From JAADFF01 sp013153035 (GTDB taxonomy: Bacteria; Coprothermobacterota; Coprothermobacteria; Coprothermobacterales; JAADFF01): a DNA stretch of 64,000 nt. Position 1 is the stretch's first letter; every line of letters begins with the position of its first letter. The position numbers and the translations under genes were made by a program. Below are positions 1 to 7,456 of the stretch, piece after piece. The stretch is from NCBI GenBank assembly GCA_026184435.1, contig CP046447.1. One strand, written 5' to 3'. The notes under the pieces were generated by a model. The model was not told where the DNA came from, made no database searches, and saw only the letters and a program-made list of their open reading frames with translations.

Positions 1-220
1 CCTCGTATCCCTCCTCTTCAAATGCGATACGGATGAGAGTGTTTTTGTAGACCTTCATCTCAAGACCGTTTTTACGAATCTCGGCACGAAGGTCCATCAT
101 ATCACCGGAGGTAATACCCTCGAACTTTGTGAGAATCACAGCTGTAGCCTTTGCTATCTTCTCTCTAATCTCCTGGACCTTCTTAACCTTCTCTGGTCTG
201 GGACTCTTACCTGTAATCAC
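1..220 (-). CDS. rplJ: Ribosomal protein L10, N-terminal part (runs off the window)
   Basis: This is the 5' end of the gene for L10, which anchors the L7/L12 stalk on the 50S subunit. The first 73 residues read VITGKSPRPEKVKKVQEIRE and continue with the family's FxGITxxDMxxLRxEIRKNG and VYKNTLIRIA segments. The start is a GTG at 220-218, preceded by a strong AGGAGGTGA ribosome binding site at about 224-232. It lies downstream of rplK and rplA, the usual order, and is separated from rplA by an L10-type leader. The 3' part, and presumably rplL, are outside the window. Confidence 0.95.
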   Translation of the reverse strand, partial: MITGKSPRPEKVKKVQEIREKIAKATAVILTKFEGITSGDMMDLRAEIRKNGLEMKVYKNTLIRIAFEEEGYE

Positions 221-240
221 ACTTTCACCTCCTCTCTATG

Positions 241-269
241 AAAAAAGCCTGCCGACGGAGTCGGCAGGC
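241..269 (-). terminator. Rho-independent terminator/attenuator before rplJ
   Basis: A perfect 10-bp GC-rich stem with a 3-base loop is followed by TTTTTT on the minus strand. It lies between rplA and rplJ inside the L10 leader, so it probably attenuates rather than fully terminates. Confidence 0.85.
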
Positions 270-379
270 CTATCACAAACACACCTATTTGCTTTTCGCC
301 TATCCGACCTCCGCCGGTACCCCTTAAACGGGGGTTTGCGACCGACTTCTCAGGTCAAACCGGTTTTTATAATACCATA
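241..379 (-). ncRNA. L10 leader with intrinsic attenuator
   Basis: The 140 bases between rplA and rplJ are highly structured on the minus strand. The outer stem GGTTTG/CAAACC encloses GACC/GGTC, followed by a CCCC-GTTTA-GGGG hairpin. Last comes a perfect 10-bp stem, GCCTGCCGAC/GTCGGCAGGC (247-269), with six T. Established knowledge: L10(L12)4 binds a leader ahead of rplJ and represses its own operon. The terminator just before the GTG start suggests attenuation here. A TATAAT at 384-379 could be a local -10, but no good -35 is seen. Confidence 0.7.
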
Positions 380-1096
380 TTATACAGACTTTTTGGTAGC
401 AAAGTCTGTTGCGTCTTTGACATTAACCCTCACACCGGGGCCCATGGTTGGTGCAAGCACCATCTTTTTGATATAGGCACCTTTAGAAGAAGCAGGTTTT
501 GCTGCCAAGACTGCAGCAAGAGCAGCCTTGATATTTTCAAGAAGCTTCTGTTCATCAAAAGAAGCCTTACCTACAGGTATATGAAGGTTTCCAGTCTTAT
601 CGTTTCTGAACTCAATTTTACCAGCCTTAAATTCCTTTACAGCGGCGGCAATGTCATTGGTAACAGTGCCAGCCTTGGGGTTAGGCATAAGGCCACGGGG
701 ACCAAGTATTCTTGCAATCTTGGAAACCTTTCTCATCTGATCAGGGGTAGCAATGGCTATATCAAAGTCAAGCCATCCCTTCTGAATTTTCTCTATAAGG
801 TCATCAGAACCCACATAGTCGGCTCCTGCCTCTTTAGCCTCCTCAGCCTTTGCTCCCTCGGCAAACACAAGAACCCTCACATTCTTACCTGTACCATGAG
901 GAAGCACAACAGAAGACCTGATATTCTGATCAGGTTTCTTTGGGTCAATACCCATTCTCATGTGGAGCTCGATGGTCTCGTCAAACTTGGCTGTTGCAAG
1001 CTCTTTAACAAGCTTTACTGCTTCCTTAATAGAATACTCTGCATTTCTGTCATACTTTTCAAGTAGTGCTTTATATCTCTTTCCTCTCTTTGCCAC
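380..1096 (-). CDS. rplA: Ribosomal protein L1
   Basis: L1 of the large subunit binds 23S rRNA and helps release deacylated tRNA from the E site. The product is 238 residues, a normal length. It shows the family signature KKPDQNIRSSVVLPHGTGK, then ILGPRGLMPNPKAGTV, and GKIEFRNDKTGNLHIPVG in the second half. The ATG is preceded by an AAGGAGGG site. It sits 53 bp downstream of rplK in the standard nusG-rplK-rplA-rplJ order, so co-transcription is likely. L1 commonly autoregulates this operon; no clear L1 target was recognised here. Confidence 0.98.
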   Translation of the reverse strand: MAKRGKRYKALLEKYDRNAEYSIKEAVKLVKELATAKFDETIELHMRMGIDPKKPDQNIRSSVVLPHGTGKNVRVLVFAEGAKAEEAKEAGADYVGSDDLIEKIQKGWLDFDIAIATPDQMRKVSKIARILGPRGLMPNPKAGTVTNDIAAAVKEFKAGKIEFRNDKTGNLHIPVGKASFDEQKLLENIKAALAAVLAAKPASSKGAYIKKMVLAPTMGPGVRVNVKDATDFATKKSV

Positions 1097-1149
1097 TGTT
1101 CATCCCTCCTTGTGGTTCTATCGGGCAAATGGCCCTCCCACTGTAGTGA

Positions 1150-1593
1150 TTAGTCTACTACCTCAATACCCATGGAGCGGGCAGTACCCTCTATCATGCG
1201 CATAGCTGCCTCTATATCATCGGTATTGAGGTCTTTCATCTTGCTCTCAGCAATTTCTTTAACCTGCTTGCGTGTAACTTTTCCTACTTTAACCTTATTG
1301 GGCTCAGAAGAACCCTTTGCCACACCGGCTGCCCTCTTCAAAAGGAAGGAAGCTGGTGGTGTCTTAATCTCAAAAGAGAAAGACTTATCTGCATAAACGG
1401 TAACATCAACAGGAACAATAACATCACCCATCTGGGCTGTCTTTGCATTAAAGGCCTTACAGAAGGCCATGATGTTAATACCACGCTGACCAAGAATAGG
1501 ACCAACTGGTGGTGCAGGAGAAGCCTTTCCTGCAGGTAACACCATCCTAAACTGGTCTACTATTTTCTTTTTGCTCTTCTTCTTAGGTGCCAT
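1150..1593 (-). CDS. rplK: Ribosomal protein L11
   Basis: L11 forms the GTPase-associated centre with 23S rRNA and the L10/L12 stalk. The 147 residues include the characteristic PPVGPILGQRGINIMAFCKA segment and the C-terminal RNA-binding part ending GTARSMGIEV. The N-terminus is unusually lysine-rich (MAPKKKSKKK). The ATG follows AAGGAGGG. nusG lies 13 bp upstream, so the two are one transcript. Confidence 0.98.
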   Translation of the reverse strand: MAPKKKSKKKIVDQFRMVLPAGKASPAPPVGPILGQRGINIMAFCKAFNAKTAQMGDVIVPVDVTVYADKSFSFEIKTPPASFLLKRAAGVAKGSSEPNKVKVGKVTRKQVKEIAESKMKDLNTDDIEAAMRMIEGTARSMGIEVVD

Positions 1594-1606
1594 TTTTCAA
1601 CCCTCC

Positions 1607-2161
1607 TTACTTCTTCTTTCTCACCTGGACAAAGTCCAGCTCGGCAATAACCTCTCTACCAAAGACATGTATTGCCACATACACTCTCTTACGCTCGTGA
1701 TCCACTTGGGTAACTCTACCCTCTTTACCCCTAAATGGACCATCAATAACCTCAACCAGGTCACCAACCTCAATATCGAGCTTGGGAGCCTGATCTTCAT
1801 CGGCATTAAGTACCGCAAGCATCTCCTCATCATCTACAGGAGAGGGCCTTCCATCAACACTAACAAAACCATGAACACCCGGCGTGAACCTAATAAGTGT
1901 CCATGTATCACTATCCATAGCACCCTTTGTAGGGTCTATAACAACCTCAACAAACACATAACCAGGATAGATAACCTTCTCTACCTTCCTAGGCTTGTTG
2001 TTTTTATACTCAATACGCATCTCGGTAGGCACTTCTACCCTTAGAATCTTATCTTCAAGATGGGCAGAACGCACCCTTTTCATCAGTTCTTCTTTTACCT
2101 TTGCCTCATTTCCAGCCGATGTGTGTACCAGATACCACCTGCGATTATCAACTTCAGCCAT
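1607..2161 (-). CDS. nusG: Transcription termination/antitermination factor NusG
   Basis: NusG binds RNA polymerase and couples it to Rho or the ribosome. The 184-residue product begins RRWYLVHTSAGNEAKVKEEL (NGN domain) and has PGYVFVEV and FTPGVHGFV. The C-terminal KOW domain contains VEVIDGPFRGKEGRV. The start ATG at 2161 follows GGAGGGTTGAC. secE lies just upstream on the same strand, the usual partner order. Confidence 0.98.
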   Translation of the reverse strand: MAEVDNRRWYLVHTSAGNEAKVKEELMKRVRSAHLEDKILRVEVPTEMRIEYKNNKPRKVEKVIYPGYVFVEVVIDPTKGAMDSDTWTLIRFTPGVHGFVSVDGRPSPVDDEEMLAVLNADEDQAPKLDIEVGDLVEVIDGPFRGKEGRVTQVDHERKRVYVAIHVFGREVIAELDFVQVRKKK

Positions 2162-2176
2162 ATGTCAACCCTCCAC

Positions 2177-2446
2177 TTATGGAGTAGATGTTCCTGTGCT
2201 ACTACCAGTATTGGTAAGCGGTGTTGTAGAAGTAGATGGTGTAGTTGTATTAAATGTCTTATATGGACCAAGGTGGAATACCTTCCAGATAAGAATCATA
2301 ATCCAGTCAATGACAGCAACATATATACCAATTATCAAAAATAGGCCCAAAACGGCCCCAGCTGCTCTATTTACCTCATCAAAGCTCGGCCAAGTCACCC
2401 TCTTAAGCTCTGACTTCACATCTTGGAAGTACTTTTTCAGAGACAT
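2177..2446 (-). CDS. secE: Preprotein translocase subunit SecE
   Basis: SecE is the small membrane subunit of the SecYEG channel. The ATG at 2446 follows GAGGGG and gives 89 residues. An amphipathic segment, FQDVKSELKRVTWPSFDEV, is the SecE/Sec61-gamma signature. One membrane helix follows (about residues 30-55). A longer frame reaching upstream would run through tRNA-Trp and is rejected. Unusually, the C-terminus carries a tail of about 25 residues rich in Thr, Ser and Pro after the helix. nusG follows 15 bp downstream. Confidence 0.95.
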   Translation of the reverse strand: MSLKKYFQDVKSELKRVTWPSFDEVNRAAGAVLGLFLIIGIYVAVIDWIMILIWKVFHLGPYKTFNTTTPSTSTTPLTNTGSSTGTSTP

Positions 2447-2475
2447 CTTTCGGCACCCCTCTTCATTAAAAAATT

Positions 2476-2552
2476 TGGCAGGGGCGGAGGGACTCGAACC
2501 CCCAGCCTGTGGATTTGGAGTCCACTGCTCTGCCAAATTGAGCTACGCCCCT
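2476..2552 (-). tRNA. tRNA-Trp (CCA)
   Basis: The minus strand folds as a full cloverleaf. The acceptor stem is AGGGGCG/CGCCCCT with discriminator G and encoded CCA. The anticodon arm is GTGGA-CTCCAAA-TCCAC (anticodon CCA), and the T arm is GGGGG-TTCGAGT-CCCTC-type. It sits between rpmG and secE, a common bacterial arrangement. Confidence 0.97.
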
Positions 2553-2593
2553 ACCAATCTCCCTGCCAGATTTACTCGCAGCAAGCAAAACTT

Positions 2594-2622
2594 ATTATAC
2601 ACTATTTGGTCTCTTTATGCAA
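2594..2622 (-). promoter_or_regulatory. Putative sigma-70 promoter for tRNA-Trp-secE-nusG
   Basis: The minus strand has a perfect -10 TATAAT (2599-2594) spaced 17 bp from TTGCAT (2622-2617). It overlaps the last codons of rpmG. The -35 matches only at TTG, so the call rests mainly on the -10 and its position ahead of the tRNA. Confidence 0.5.
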
Positions 2623-2766
2623 GGTATGTCTACCACACTTTGGGCAATACTTCTTAAGCTCAAGTCTACCAGGTGTGTTGTTTCTATTTTTTTCAGTGAT
2701 ATAGTTGCGACTACCGCAGACAGTGCACTCCAGTATAACTTTTACCCTCAACTTGGATTTTGCCAT
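2602..2766 (-). CDS. rpmG: Ribosomal protein L33
   Basis: This is a 54-residue large-subunit protein. It carries the zinc-ribbon pairs CTVC and CPKC and the family core YITEKNRNNTPGRLELKKYC. The ATG at 2766-2764 follows GAGGTGATGAG. It is too short to be listed among longer reading frames but is unmistakable. It lies downstream of the tuf terminator and upstream of tRNA-Trp and secE, as in many bacteria. Because all four cysteines are kept, this is the zinc-binding form. Confidence 0.95.
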   Translation of the reverse strand: MAKSKLRVKVILECTVCGSRNYITEKNRNNTPGRLELKKYCPKCGRHTLHKETK

Positions 2767-2801
2767 TTCTCATCACCTCTCTAAGGCTCTCTTGTCGGCA
2801 T

Positions 2802-2828
2802 AAAAAAGGTCGGGGAAGACCCCCGACC
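2802..2828 (-). terminator. Rho-independent terminator after tuf
   Basis: On the minus strand GGTCGGGG-GTCTT-CCCCGACC is followed by TTTTTT. It separates tuf from rpmG by only a short gap, so rpmG may depend partly on read-through or on an unseen promoter. Confidence 0.9.
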
Positions 2829-2853
2829 CCTATATATGTCTTCCGTGTATTTA

Positions 2854-4101
2854 TTACTCAATGATCTCGGTGACAACACCAGCACCTACTGTGCGGCCAC
2901 CTTCTCTGATTGCGAATCTGCTGCCCTCTTCAAGAGCAATCGGATATATAAGCTCTACCTCTAGCTCCAGGTTGTCTCCAGGCATTGCCATCTCTACGCC
3001 TTCAGGCAGCTTGATGGTTCCGGTAACATCTGTTGTCCTGATGTAGAACTGTGGTCTGTATCCGGTGAAGAATGGCTTGTGTCTTCCGCCTTCCTCTTTC
3101 TTCAAGATATATACCTGTGCTTTGAATTTACGGTGAGGCTTAATGGATCCGGGCTTTGCCAAGACCTGTCCTCTCTCTACTTCGTCTTTACCGATTCCTC
3201 TCAAGAGAACACCGATATTGTCTCCGGCGATTGCCTCATCAAGCTCTTTCCTGAACATCTCTATTCCGGTAACTACGGTCTTTCTGATCTCGTCAGACAG
3301 TCCTACGATTTCTACCTCATCACCTACATGTAGTACGCCTCTCTCTACCTTTCCGGTAACAACCGTTCCTCTTCCTGTAATGGTGAAGATGTCTTCGATT
3401 GGCATCAGGAATGGCTTGTCGGTCTCTCTCTGTGGCTCTGGAATGTAGGTGTCAAGAGCATCTAAAAGCTCCCAGATCTTGTCTACCCACTCGTTCTCGC
3501 CCCTCTGGACATTCGGATGTCCTTCTATGTACTCAAGGGCCTTCAATGCAGATCCAGCTACTACTGGTACTTCGTCGCCAGGAAAATCATACTGATTCAG
3601 CAGGTCTCTGACTTCCATCTCTACCAGCTCGATTAGCTCGGGGTCGTCTACCATGTCTACTTTGTTGATGAATACGATGATGTATGGCACGTTAACCTGT
3701 CTGGCAAGCAGTACGTGCTCTCTGGTCTGGGGCATGACACCGTCTGTTGCTGCTACTACCAAGATGGAACCGTCCATCTGGGCTGCTCCGGTGATCATGT
3801 TCTTGATGTAGTCTGCGTGTCCTGGACAGTCTATGTGTGCATAGTGTCTTCCTTTGATCTGCTTTCCATTGACTTCTCTGTCTGGGGTCTCATACTCTAC
3901 GTGGGCTATGTTGATTGTGATTCCTCTCTCTTTTTCTTCCGGTGCCTTATCAATATCATAGTATCCCAAGAAGTTTGCAAGTCCTAGACCTGCCAATGTT
4001 CCTGTGATTGCTGCTGTCAGTGTTGTCTTTCCGTGGTCAATGTGTCCAATTGTTCCCACATTTAGGTGTGGCTTCGTTCTTACAAATTTCTCCTTTGCCA
4101 T
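2854..4101 (-). CDS. tuf: Translation elongation factor Tu
   Basis: EF-Tu delivers aminoacyl-tRNA to the ribosome as a GTPase. The 415 residues contain G1 GHIDHGKT, switch I with KERGITIN, G3 DCPGHADY, G4 NKVDM and G5 GSALKAL. Domains 2 and 3 end with FAIREGGRTVGAGVVTEIIE. The protein is longer than the 394 residues of E. coli. The extra length includes the GHPNVQRGENEWVDKIWEL insertion also seen in Thermus and Chloroflexi-type proteins. The ATG follows AAGGAGGCGAG. It is the protein gene at the end of a tRNA-Tyr/Gly/Thr-tuf transcript. Confidence 0.99.
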   Translation of the reverse strand: MAKEKFVRTKPHLNVGTIGHIDHGKTTLTAAITGTLAGLGLANFLGYYDIDKAPEEKERGITINIAHVEYETPDREVNGKQIKGRHYAHIDCPGHADYIKNMITGAAQMDGSILVVAATDGVMPQTREHVLLARQVNVPYIIVFINKVDMVDDPELIELVEMEVRDLLNQYDFPGDEVPVVAGSALKALEYIEGHPNVQRGENEWVDKIWELLDALDTYIPEPQRETDKPFLMPIEDIFTITGRGTVVTGKVERGVLHVGDEVEIVGLSDEIRKTVVTGIEMFRKELDEAIAGDNIGVLLRGIGKDEVERGQVLAKPGSIKPHRKFKAQVYILKKEEGGRHKPFFTGYRPQFYIRTTDVTGTIKLPEGVEMAMPGDNLELEVELIYPIALEEGSRFAIREGGRTVGAGVVTEIIE

Positions 4102-4159
4102 ACCTCACTCGCCTCCTTTTTCCCTTTCTGGATTTTGGAAATTTTTACATATACAAAAT

Positions 4160-4234
4160 TGGAGCCCAGAGCGGGGATTGAACCCGCGACCTCTTCCTTA
4201 CCAAGGAAGCGCTCTACCACTGAGCTATCTGGGC
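4160..4234 (-). tRNA. tRNA-Thr (GGT)
   Basis: The acceptor stem is GCCCAGA/TCTGGGC with encoded CCA. The anticodon arm is CTTCC-TTGGTAA-GGAAG, giving anticodon GGT. It is the last of three tRNAs in the array immediately upstream of tuf. Confidence 0.97.
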
Positions 4235-4239
4235 CCCAA

Positions 4240-4314
4240 TGGAGCGGGTGACGGGATTCGAACCCGCGACCCTCAGCTTGGAAGGCTGATGCTCTACCGC
4301 TGAGCTACACCCGC
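4240..4314 (-). tRNA. tRNA-Gly (TCC)
   Basis: The acceptor stem is GCGGGTG/CACCCGC with encoded CCA. The anticodon arm is TCAGC-CTTCCAA-GCTGA, giving anticodon TCC. It lies 5 bp from tRNA-Thr, so the two come from one precursor. Confidence 0.97.
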
Positions 4315-4323
4315 CCCTACGTT

Positions 4324-4409
4324 TGGTGGGGAGGGCTGGATTCGAACCAGCGTAGGCTTTCGCCGCGGGATTTACAGTCCCGTGCCATTGGCCGCTAGGC
4401 GACCTCCCC
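4324..4409 (-). tRNA. tRNA-Tyr (GTA)
   Basis: This 86-base class II tRNA has a long variable arm (GCGGCGAAAGCCTACG region). The acceptor is GGGGAGG/CCTCCCC with encoded CCA, and the anticodon arm CGGGA-CTGTAAA-TCCCG gives anticodon GTA. It is the first gene after the minus-strand promoter. Confidence 0.97.
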
Positions 4410-4427
4410 TCACCAAATCGCAAAGTA

Positions 4428-4456
4428 ATTATAACAAGTGCAGGTATTTCTGTCAA
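4428..4456 (-). promoter_or_regulatory. Consensus sigma-70 promoter of the tRNA-Tyr/Gly/Thr-tuf operon
   Basis: TTGACA (4456-4451), a 17-bp spacer and TATAAT (4433-4428) on the minus strand match the consensus at all twelve positions. The promoter lies just ahead of tRNA-Tyr. Confidence 0.93.
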
Positions 4457-4481
4457 GGGGTATGTCTCTCGGGTAGAAGAC

Positions 4482-4510
4482 TTGACAACATAGTCAATCA
4501 TCTGTATAAT
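4482..4510 (+). promoter_or_regulatory. Consensus sigma-70 promoter of tRNA-Val
   Basis: TTGACA (4482-4487), a 17-bp spacer and TATAAT (4505-4510) again match the consensus perfectly. The two divergent -35 boxes are only 25 bp apart. tRNA-Val starts 20 bp after the -10. Confidence 0.93.
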
Positions 4511-4530
4511 TTATTGTGCATGGTAAGGCT

Positions 4531-4605
4531 GGGTGCGTAGCTCAGTGGGAGAGCGCTACTCTGACACAGTAGAGGTCGGAGGTTCAATTCCTCCCGCACC
4601 CACCA
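4531..4605 (+). tRNA. tRNA-Val (GAC)
   Basis: The acceptor GGGTGCG/CGCACCC has an encoded CCA. The anticodon arm is CTACT-CTGACAC-AGTAG, giving anticodon GAC. It is a single-gene unit between its own perfect promoter and a terminator. Confidence 0.97.
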
Positions 4606-4609
4606 AAGC

Positions 4610-4637
4610 GAAGGAGGGGATAACCCCTCCTTCTTTT
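4610..4637 (+). terminator. Terminator of tRNA-Val
   Basis: The 10-bp stem GAAGGAGGGG-ATAA-CCCCTCCTTC is followed by TTTT. Its end touches the stop codon of the convergent exporter gene. Confidence 0.88.
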
Positions 4638-5485
4638 CATTTACCAGCCTGCATAACAGACACCATAATGGTGCTACCCAGTAGAAGCATTGCTCCTATC
4701 CACTGCGTTGGGGTCAATACCTCACCTAAAATTAGGTAAGAGAAAATATATGCGAATACCGGCTCCATAGTAAAAATCAGAGCTGATGTATTACTAGATA
4801 CAACCTTTTGATACTTCAGCTGTGCCCATATACCATAGACAGTAGCGGTTAGTGCGGCAAAGATGGCAACACCCCATGTACGCAAAGACACGGCAAAGGA
4901 ATGACCTGCCATCAGTGCTACTATGCCATTGACAAACCACACCATAAAAAACTGCCAAAACAGCAGATGTTCTTCTTTGACAATACGGGAAAACACCGTG
5001 ATAAGGACAACATGAAGACCAAATAGTATAGCACATATCAGGGTAAGAAATTCCCCAAGTCCAAACCCCACCTCACCATGAGTAAGAAGAAGTATACCCA
5101 CCATAGCCACAATAAAGGCAATAACATGGTATACAGTAGGCTTTTTCTTCTCTATAAGATATGAAAAGAATGGTACAAAGATAACAAATAAAGCCGTGAT
5201 AAAACCACTACGAGACGATGTTGTGAGTGATAGTCCCCATGTCTGAGCTAAATAGCTAATAGCCAGTATCACGCCCAATATAGAGCCATACTTAAAATTA
5301 CCGGGCCCCCACAAGATAAAAACCACAGCCGAGGCCACGAAAAACCGCAGGGTATTATATACAAACGGCGATACATTTGCATCAAGTACAATTTTCTGTA
5401 TGGGAAATGTTATTCCCCAAAAGAAAGTGGCTAGCAGAAGAAAAAGTATACCCTTCCAATACTCCTTTTTCTCCACAATTTTCAC
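4637..5485 (-). CDS. EamA/DMT-family transporter
   Basis: This 282-residue integral membrane protein of the drug/metabolite transporter superfamily has about ten helices arranged as two EamA repeats. The first begins ILFLLLATFFWGITFPIQK. The second ends LGEVLTPTQWIGAMLLLGSTIMV, the typical EamA C-terminal pattern. Substrates of this family (metabolites, amino acids, drugs) cannot be read from sequence. The gene lies 3 bp downstream of the LigB-like gene, so the two are probably one operon. It converges on tRNA-Val. Confidence 0.88.
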   Translation of the reverse strand: MKIVEKKEYWKGILFLLLATFFWGITFPIQKIVLDANVSPFVYNTLRFFVASAVVFILWGPGNFKYGSILGVILAISYLAQTWGLSLTTSSRSGFITALFVIFVPFFSYLIEKKKPTVYHVIAFIVAMVGILLLTHGEVGFGLGEFLTLICAILFGLHVVLITVFSRIVKEEHLLFWQFFMVWFVNGIVALMAGHSFAVSLRTWGVAIFAALTATVYGIWAQLKYQKVVSSNTSALIFTMEPVFAYIFSYLILGEVLTPTQWIGAMLLLGSTIMVSVMQAGK

Positions 5486-5488
5486 CCC

Positions 5489-6289
5489 TTATTTGGCATA
5501 TGCAACCATATAACCAACACCAAAGGGAGCCTCATAAGACAGCACTTCAGAAGATGCATGTTCTCCTGCAAAGCCCATACCACTGGCAAATGACAGATAG
5601 CCACACTCACCGGCATCTTCTCTCAGATCATCAGGTATAGACAAGTATAGGTCCTTGTCCCAATCGCTTATAGCCTTTACCACCAGAGCATCAAATTCTG
5701 CACCCCGAGGATTATAACCAGCTGGTGCATCAGGTGTAAGTCTATGAGATAAGTCTCCAGAAGCGAGATATAAAACCTTAAGGCCTGCAAAGTTCTTCTC
5801 TATATAGTCCCTAAAGAACATACCCAAGTTGTAATAGTCCTCTCCTGAGGCCAATATATCGTATCCAATAAGCACCATTACCGGCATTTGTCTATTCTGA
5901 AGTACATACTCGTCCCATAGATAATACAATGGCACCAAAGAGGCATGGTCAAGGTATGTATAGCCATAAAACTTGATATACGGTGGTCTATCTTTTAGCA
6001 ATTTCTCTACAAAATCGAGCCATAGTGGCATACCAATAGCAAAAGAGGAGCCAAACTGGTAGAGGTTACCAAGATACTTGCCATGTTCTGGCACAAATAT
6101 CGGCACAGCCCCTTTATCAACAGGTGCATGGGGCGACACAAGAAGCATAACATCAGGCCTAAACTCTACAACCTTACGTGCCAATTGTTTCATGGCCGTT
6201 ACTGTTTTCTGGGCTTTGGCAAGCTCTGGCCCTCCTATATCAGGCACTATAATTGGTGGATGCGGTGTAAATGCTGTGAAGAATTCCAT
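5489..6289 (-). CDS. LigB-type (class III extradiol dioxygenase-like) protein
   Basis: The product is 266 residues counting from the ATG at 6289, which follows AAGGAGGGG. An upstream in-frame start (6316) lacks a site at the right distance. The N-terminus AFTPHPPIIVPDIGG carries the His pair of the LigB metal site, and LLVSPHAP and ASGDLSHRL supply later conserved His residues. LigB homologues without an aromatic pathway are often linked with AMMECR1 or Memo proteins. Neither a fused AMMECR1 domain nor a neighbour of that kind is seen. The substrate is unknown, and aerobic ring cleavage would be odd in this context. Confidence 0.8.
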   Translation of the reverse strand: MEFFTAFTPHPPIIVPDIGGPELAKAQKTVTAMKQLARKVVEFRPDVMLLVSPHAPVDKGAVPIFVPEHGKYLGNLYQFGSSFAIGMPLWLDFVEKLLKDRPPYIKFYGYTYLDHASLVPLYYLWDEYVLQNRQMPVMVLIGYDILASGEDYYNLGMFFRDYIEKNFAGLKVLYLASGDLSHRLTPDAPAGYNPRGAEFDALVVKAISDWDKDLYLSIPDDLREDAGECGYLSFASGMGFAGEHASSEVLSYEAPFGVGYMVAYAK

Positions 6290-6353
6290 ATGCATCCCCT
6301 CCTTCCCTATATACACTTTACCTAATTTGGTGGATTATTTATAACATATAAAT

Positions 6354-6962
6354 ATGAATACTTATGGGCAACTCATACTAATGCTAAAAAAGGCAATGAC
6401 CGACATTGTGGCACTGAAAAAACATGTGCCCCGCAAATATGACTATGGTCTAAAATTAGAAAGTGCCACACTAAAATGGTTGGGATATTTAGGTATGATT
6501 AGTTTTCCCCTTGCACAGCTGCATATAGACGATTTCTCTATATCGTCGCTGGCCTACTACATAGGTATACTGCTGGAAATACCCACTGTATACAATGATG
6601 TACTATCTATCCTTACCCACCGCTGGCAGGAAAATATAAAGATAGAAAGCATTGGTGTAGCCCTTGATGTGATAGACAGACTGCTAATAATAGAGAACTA
6701 CAAAGACAAAGCCGAAGCATCACTAGACGATGCCTACAAATACCTTTTAAAAGACTTCTTCTCCGAACATGCCTATAAATTATCTGCTCTCAACATGCTC
6801 GCTATGGCCAAAGTATCAGACCGCGTAGACATACACCCAGATATAAAAAGCCGTGTCATAGATACTATAAGACAATATCACCTTGCCTCACCTGATGATA
6901 TTAAATACCTTATAAGGCTAAAAGCAGATGGCAGTATACCAGATATGCTGTGGAAACACTAA
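6354..6962 (+). CDS. Hypothetical protein, mostly helical
   Basis: I do not recognise this 202-residue protein. It has no signal peptide and no clear membrane helix. It has hydrophobic-patterned stretches (WLGYLGMISFPLAQLHIDDF, YYIGILLEIPTVYNDVLSIL) and looks like an all-alpha soluble fold. No Shine-Dalgarno is visible before the ATG at 6354, so it may be leaderless. A later ATG at 6399 after AAAAAAGGCA is another possible start. It is the only plus-strand gene in this stretch and is divergent from the LigB-like gene. Confidence 0.6.
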   Translation: MNTYGQLILMLKKAMTDIVALKKHVPRKYDYGLKLESATLKWLGYLGMISFPLAQLHIDDFSISSLAYYIGILLEIPTVYNDVLSILTHRWQENIKIESIGVALDVIDRLLIIENYKDKAEASLDDAYKYLLKDFFSEHAYKLSALNMLAMAKVSDRVDIHPDIKSRVIDTIRQYHLASPDDIKYLIRLKADGSIPDMLWKH

Positions 6963-7404
6963 CAGCACACATCCAAACGATTTCTAGGGCAGAAATATAA
7001 AACATGGATGATATATATACTGAAAGTAGAAAATACCTACCTTGTCTTAAAGAACCTCAACATTGCAAAACACAGCTGATAGACATATATACACATAAGA
7101 GCCCTAGTTTTACTTTGCCATACATATAACGTATCAATACTATACTATCTGAAAAATACTTATTAAAGTCTTTCTACTCCTATCATATATATGTCACGTA
7201 TATACCTAATGAAGGATATAAATTTTCATAATAAAAACCCACTCTTAAACACAGCAACCTTTGAGTTTTAAGCAAACAGGTTCTCTAGGACCAACCGCCC
7301 TACCTCACCATCTTAACTTTGACTATACGCGCATGAGCCAATTCTATAAATGAAACAAGAATTTTCCCCAACTGCCCAGAAAAACTCAACAGTCCTCTCA
7401 AAAC
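6963..7404. other. Intergenic stretch without a recognised gene
   Basis: About 440 bases of A+T-rich sequence lie between the orphan gene and the groEL terminator. No open frame with a ribosome binding site, tRNA, repeat array or clear hairpin was found. It is the shared 3' flank of two convergent genes. Confidence 0.6.
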
Positions 7405-7405
7405 G

Positions 7406-7434
7406 AAAAAGGGAGGCGACGCAGGTCGCCTCCC
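7406..7434 (-). terminator. Terminator of groESL
   Basis: The 10-bp stem GGGAGGCGAC-CTGC-GTCGCCTCCC on the minus strand is followed by TTTTT, just after the groEL stop codon. Confidence 0.93.
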
Positions 7435-7456
7435 CATTATCTTCTATAAGAGGTTA

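Noticed and set aside
2447..2536. N-terminal extension of secE
   Set aside because: It would read through the tRNA-Trp gene; the ATG at 2446 has a good ribosome site.
4214..4501. Open frames across the tRNA-Tyr/Gly/Thr array
   Set aside because: They are made of tRNA sequence and have no protein features.
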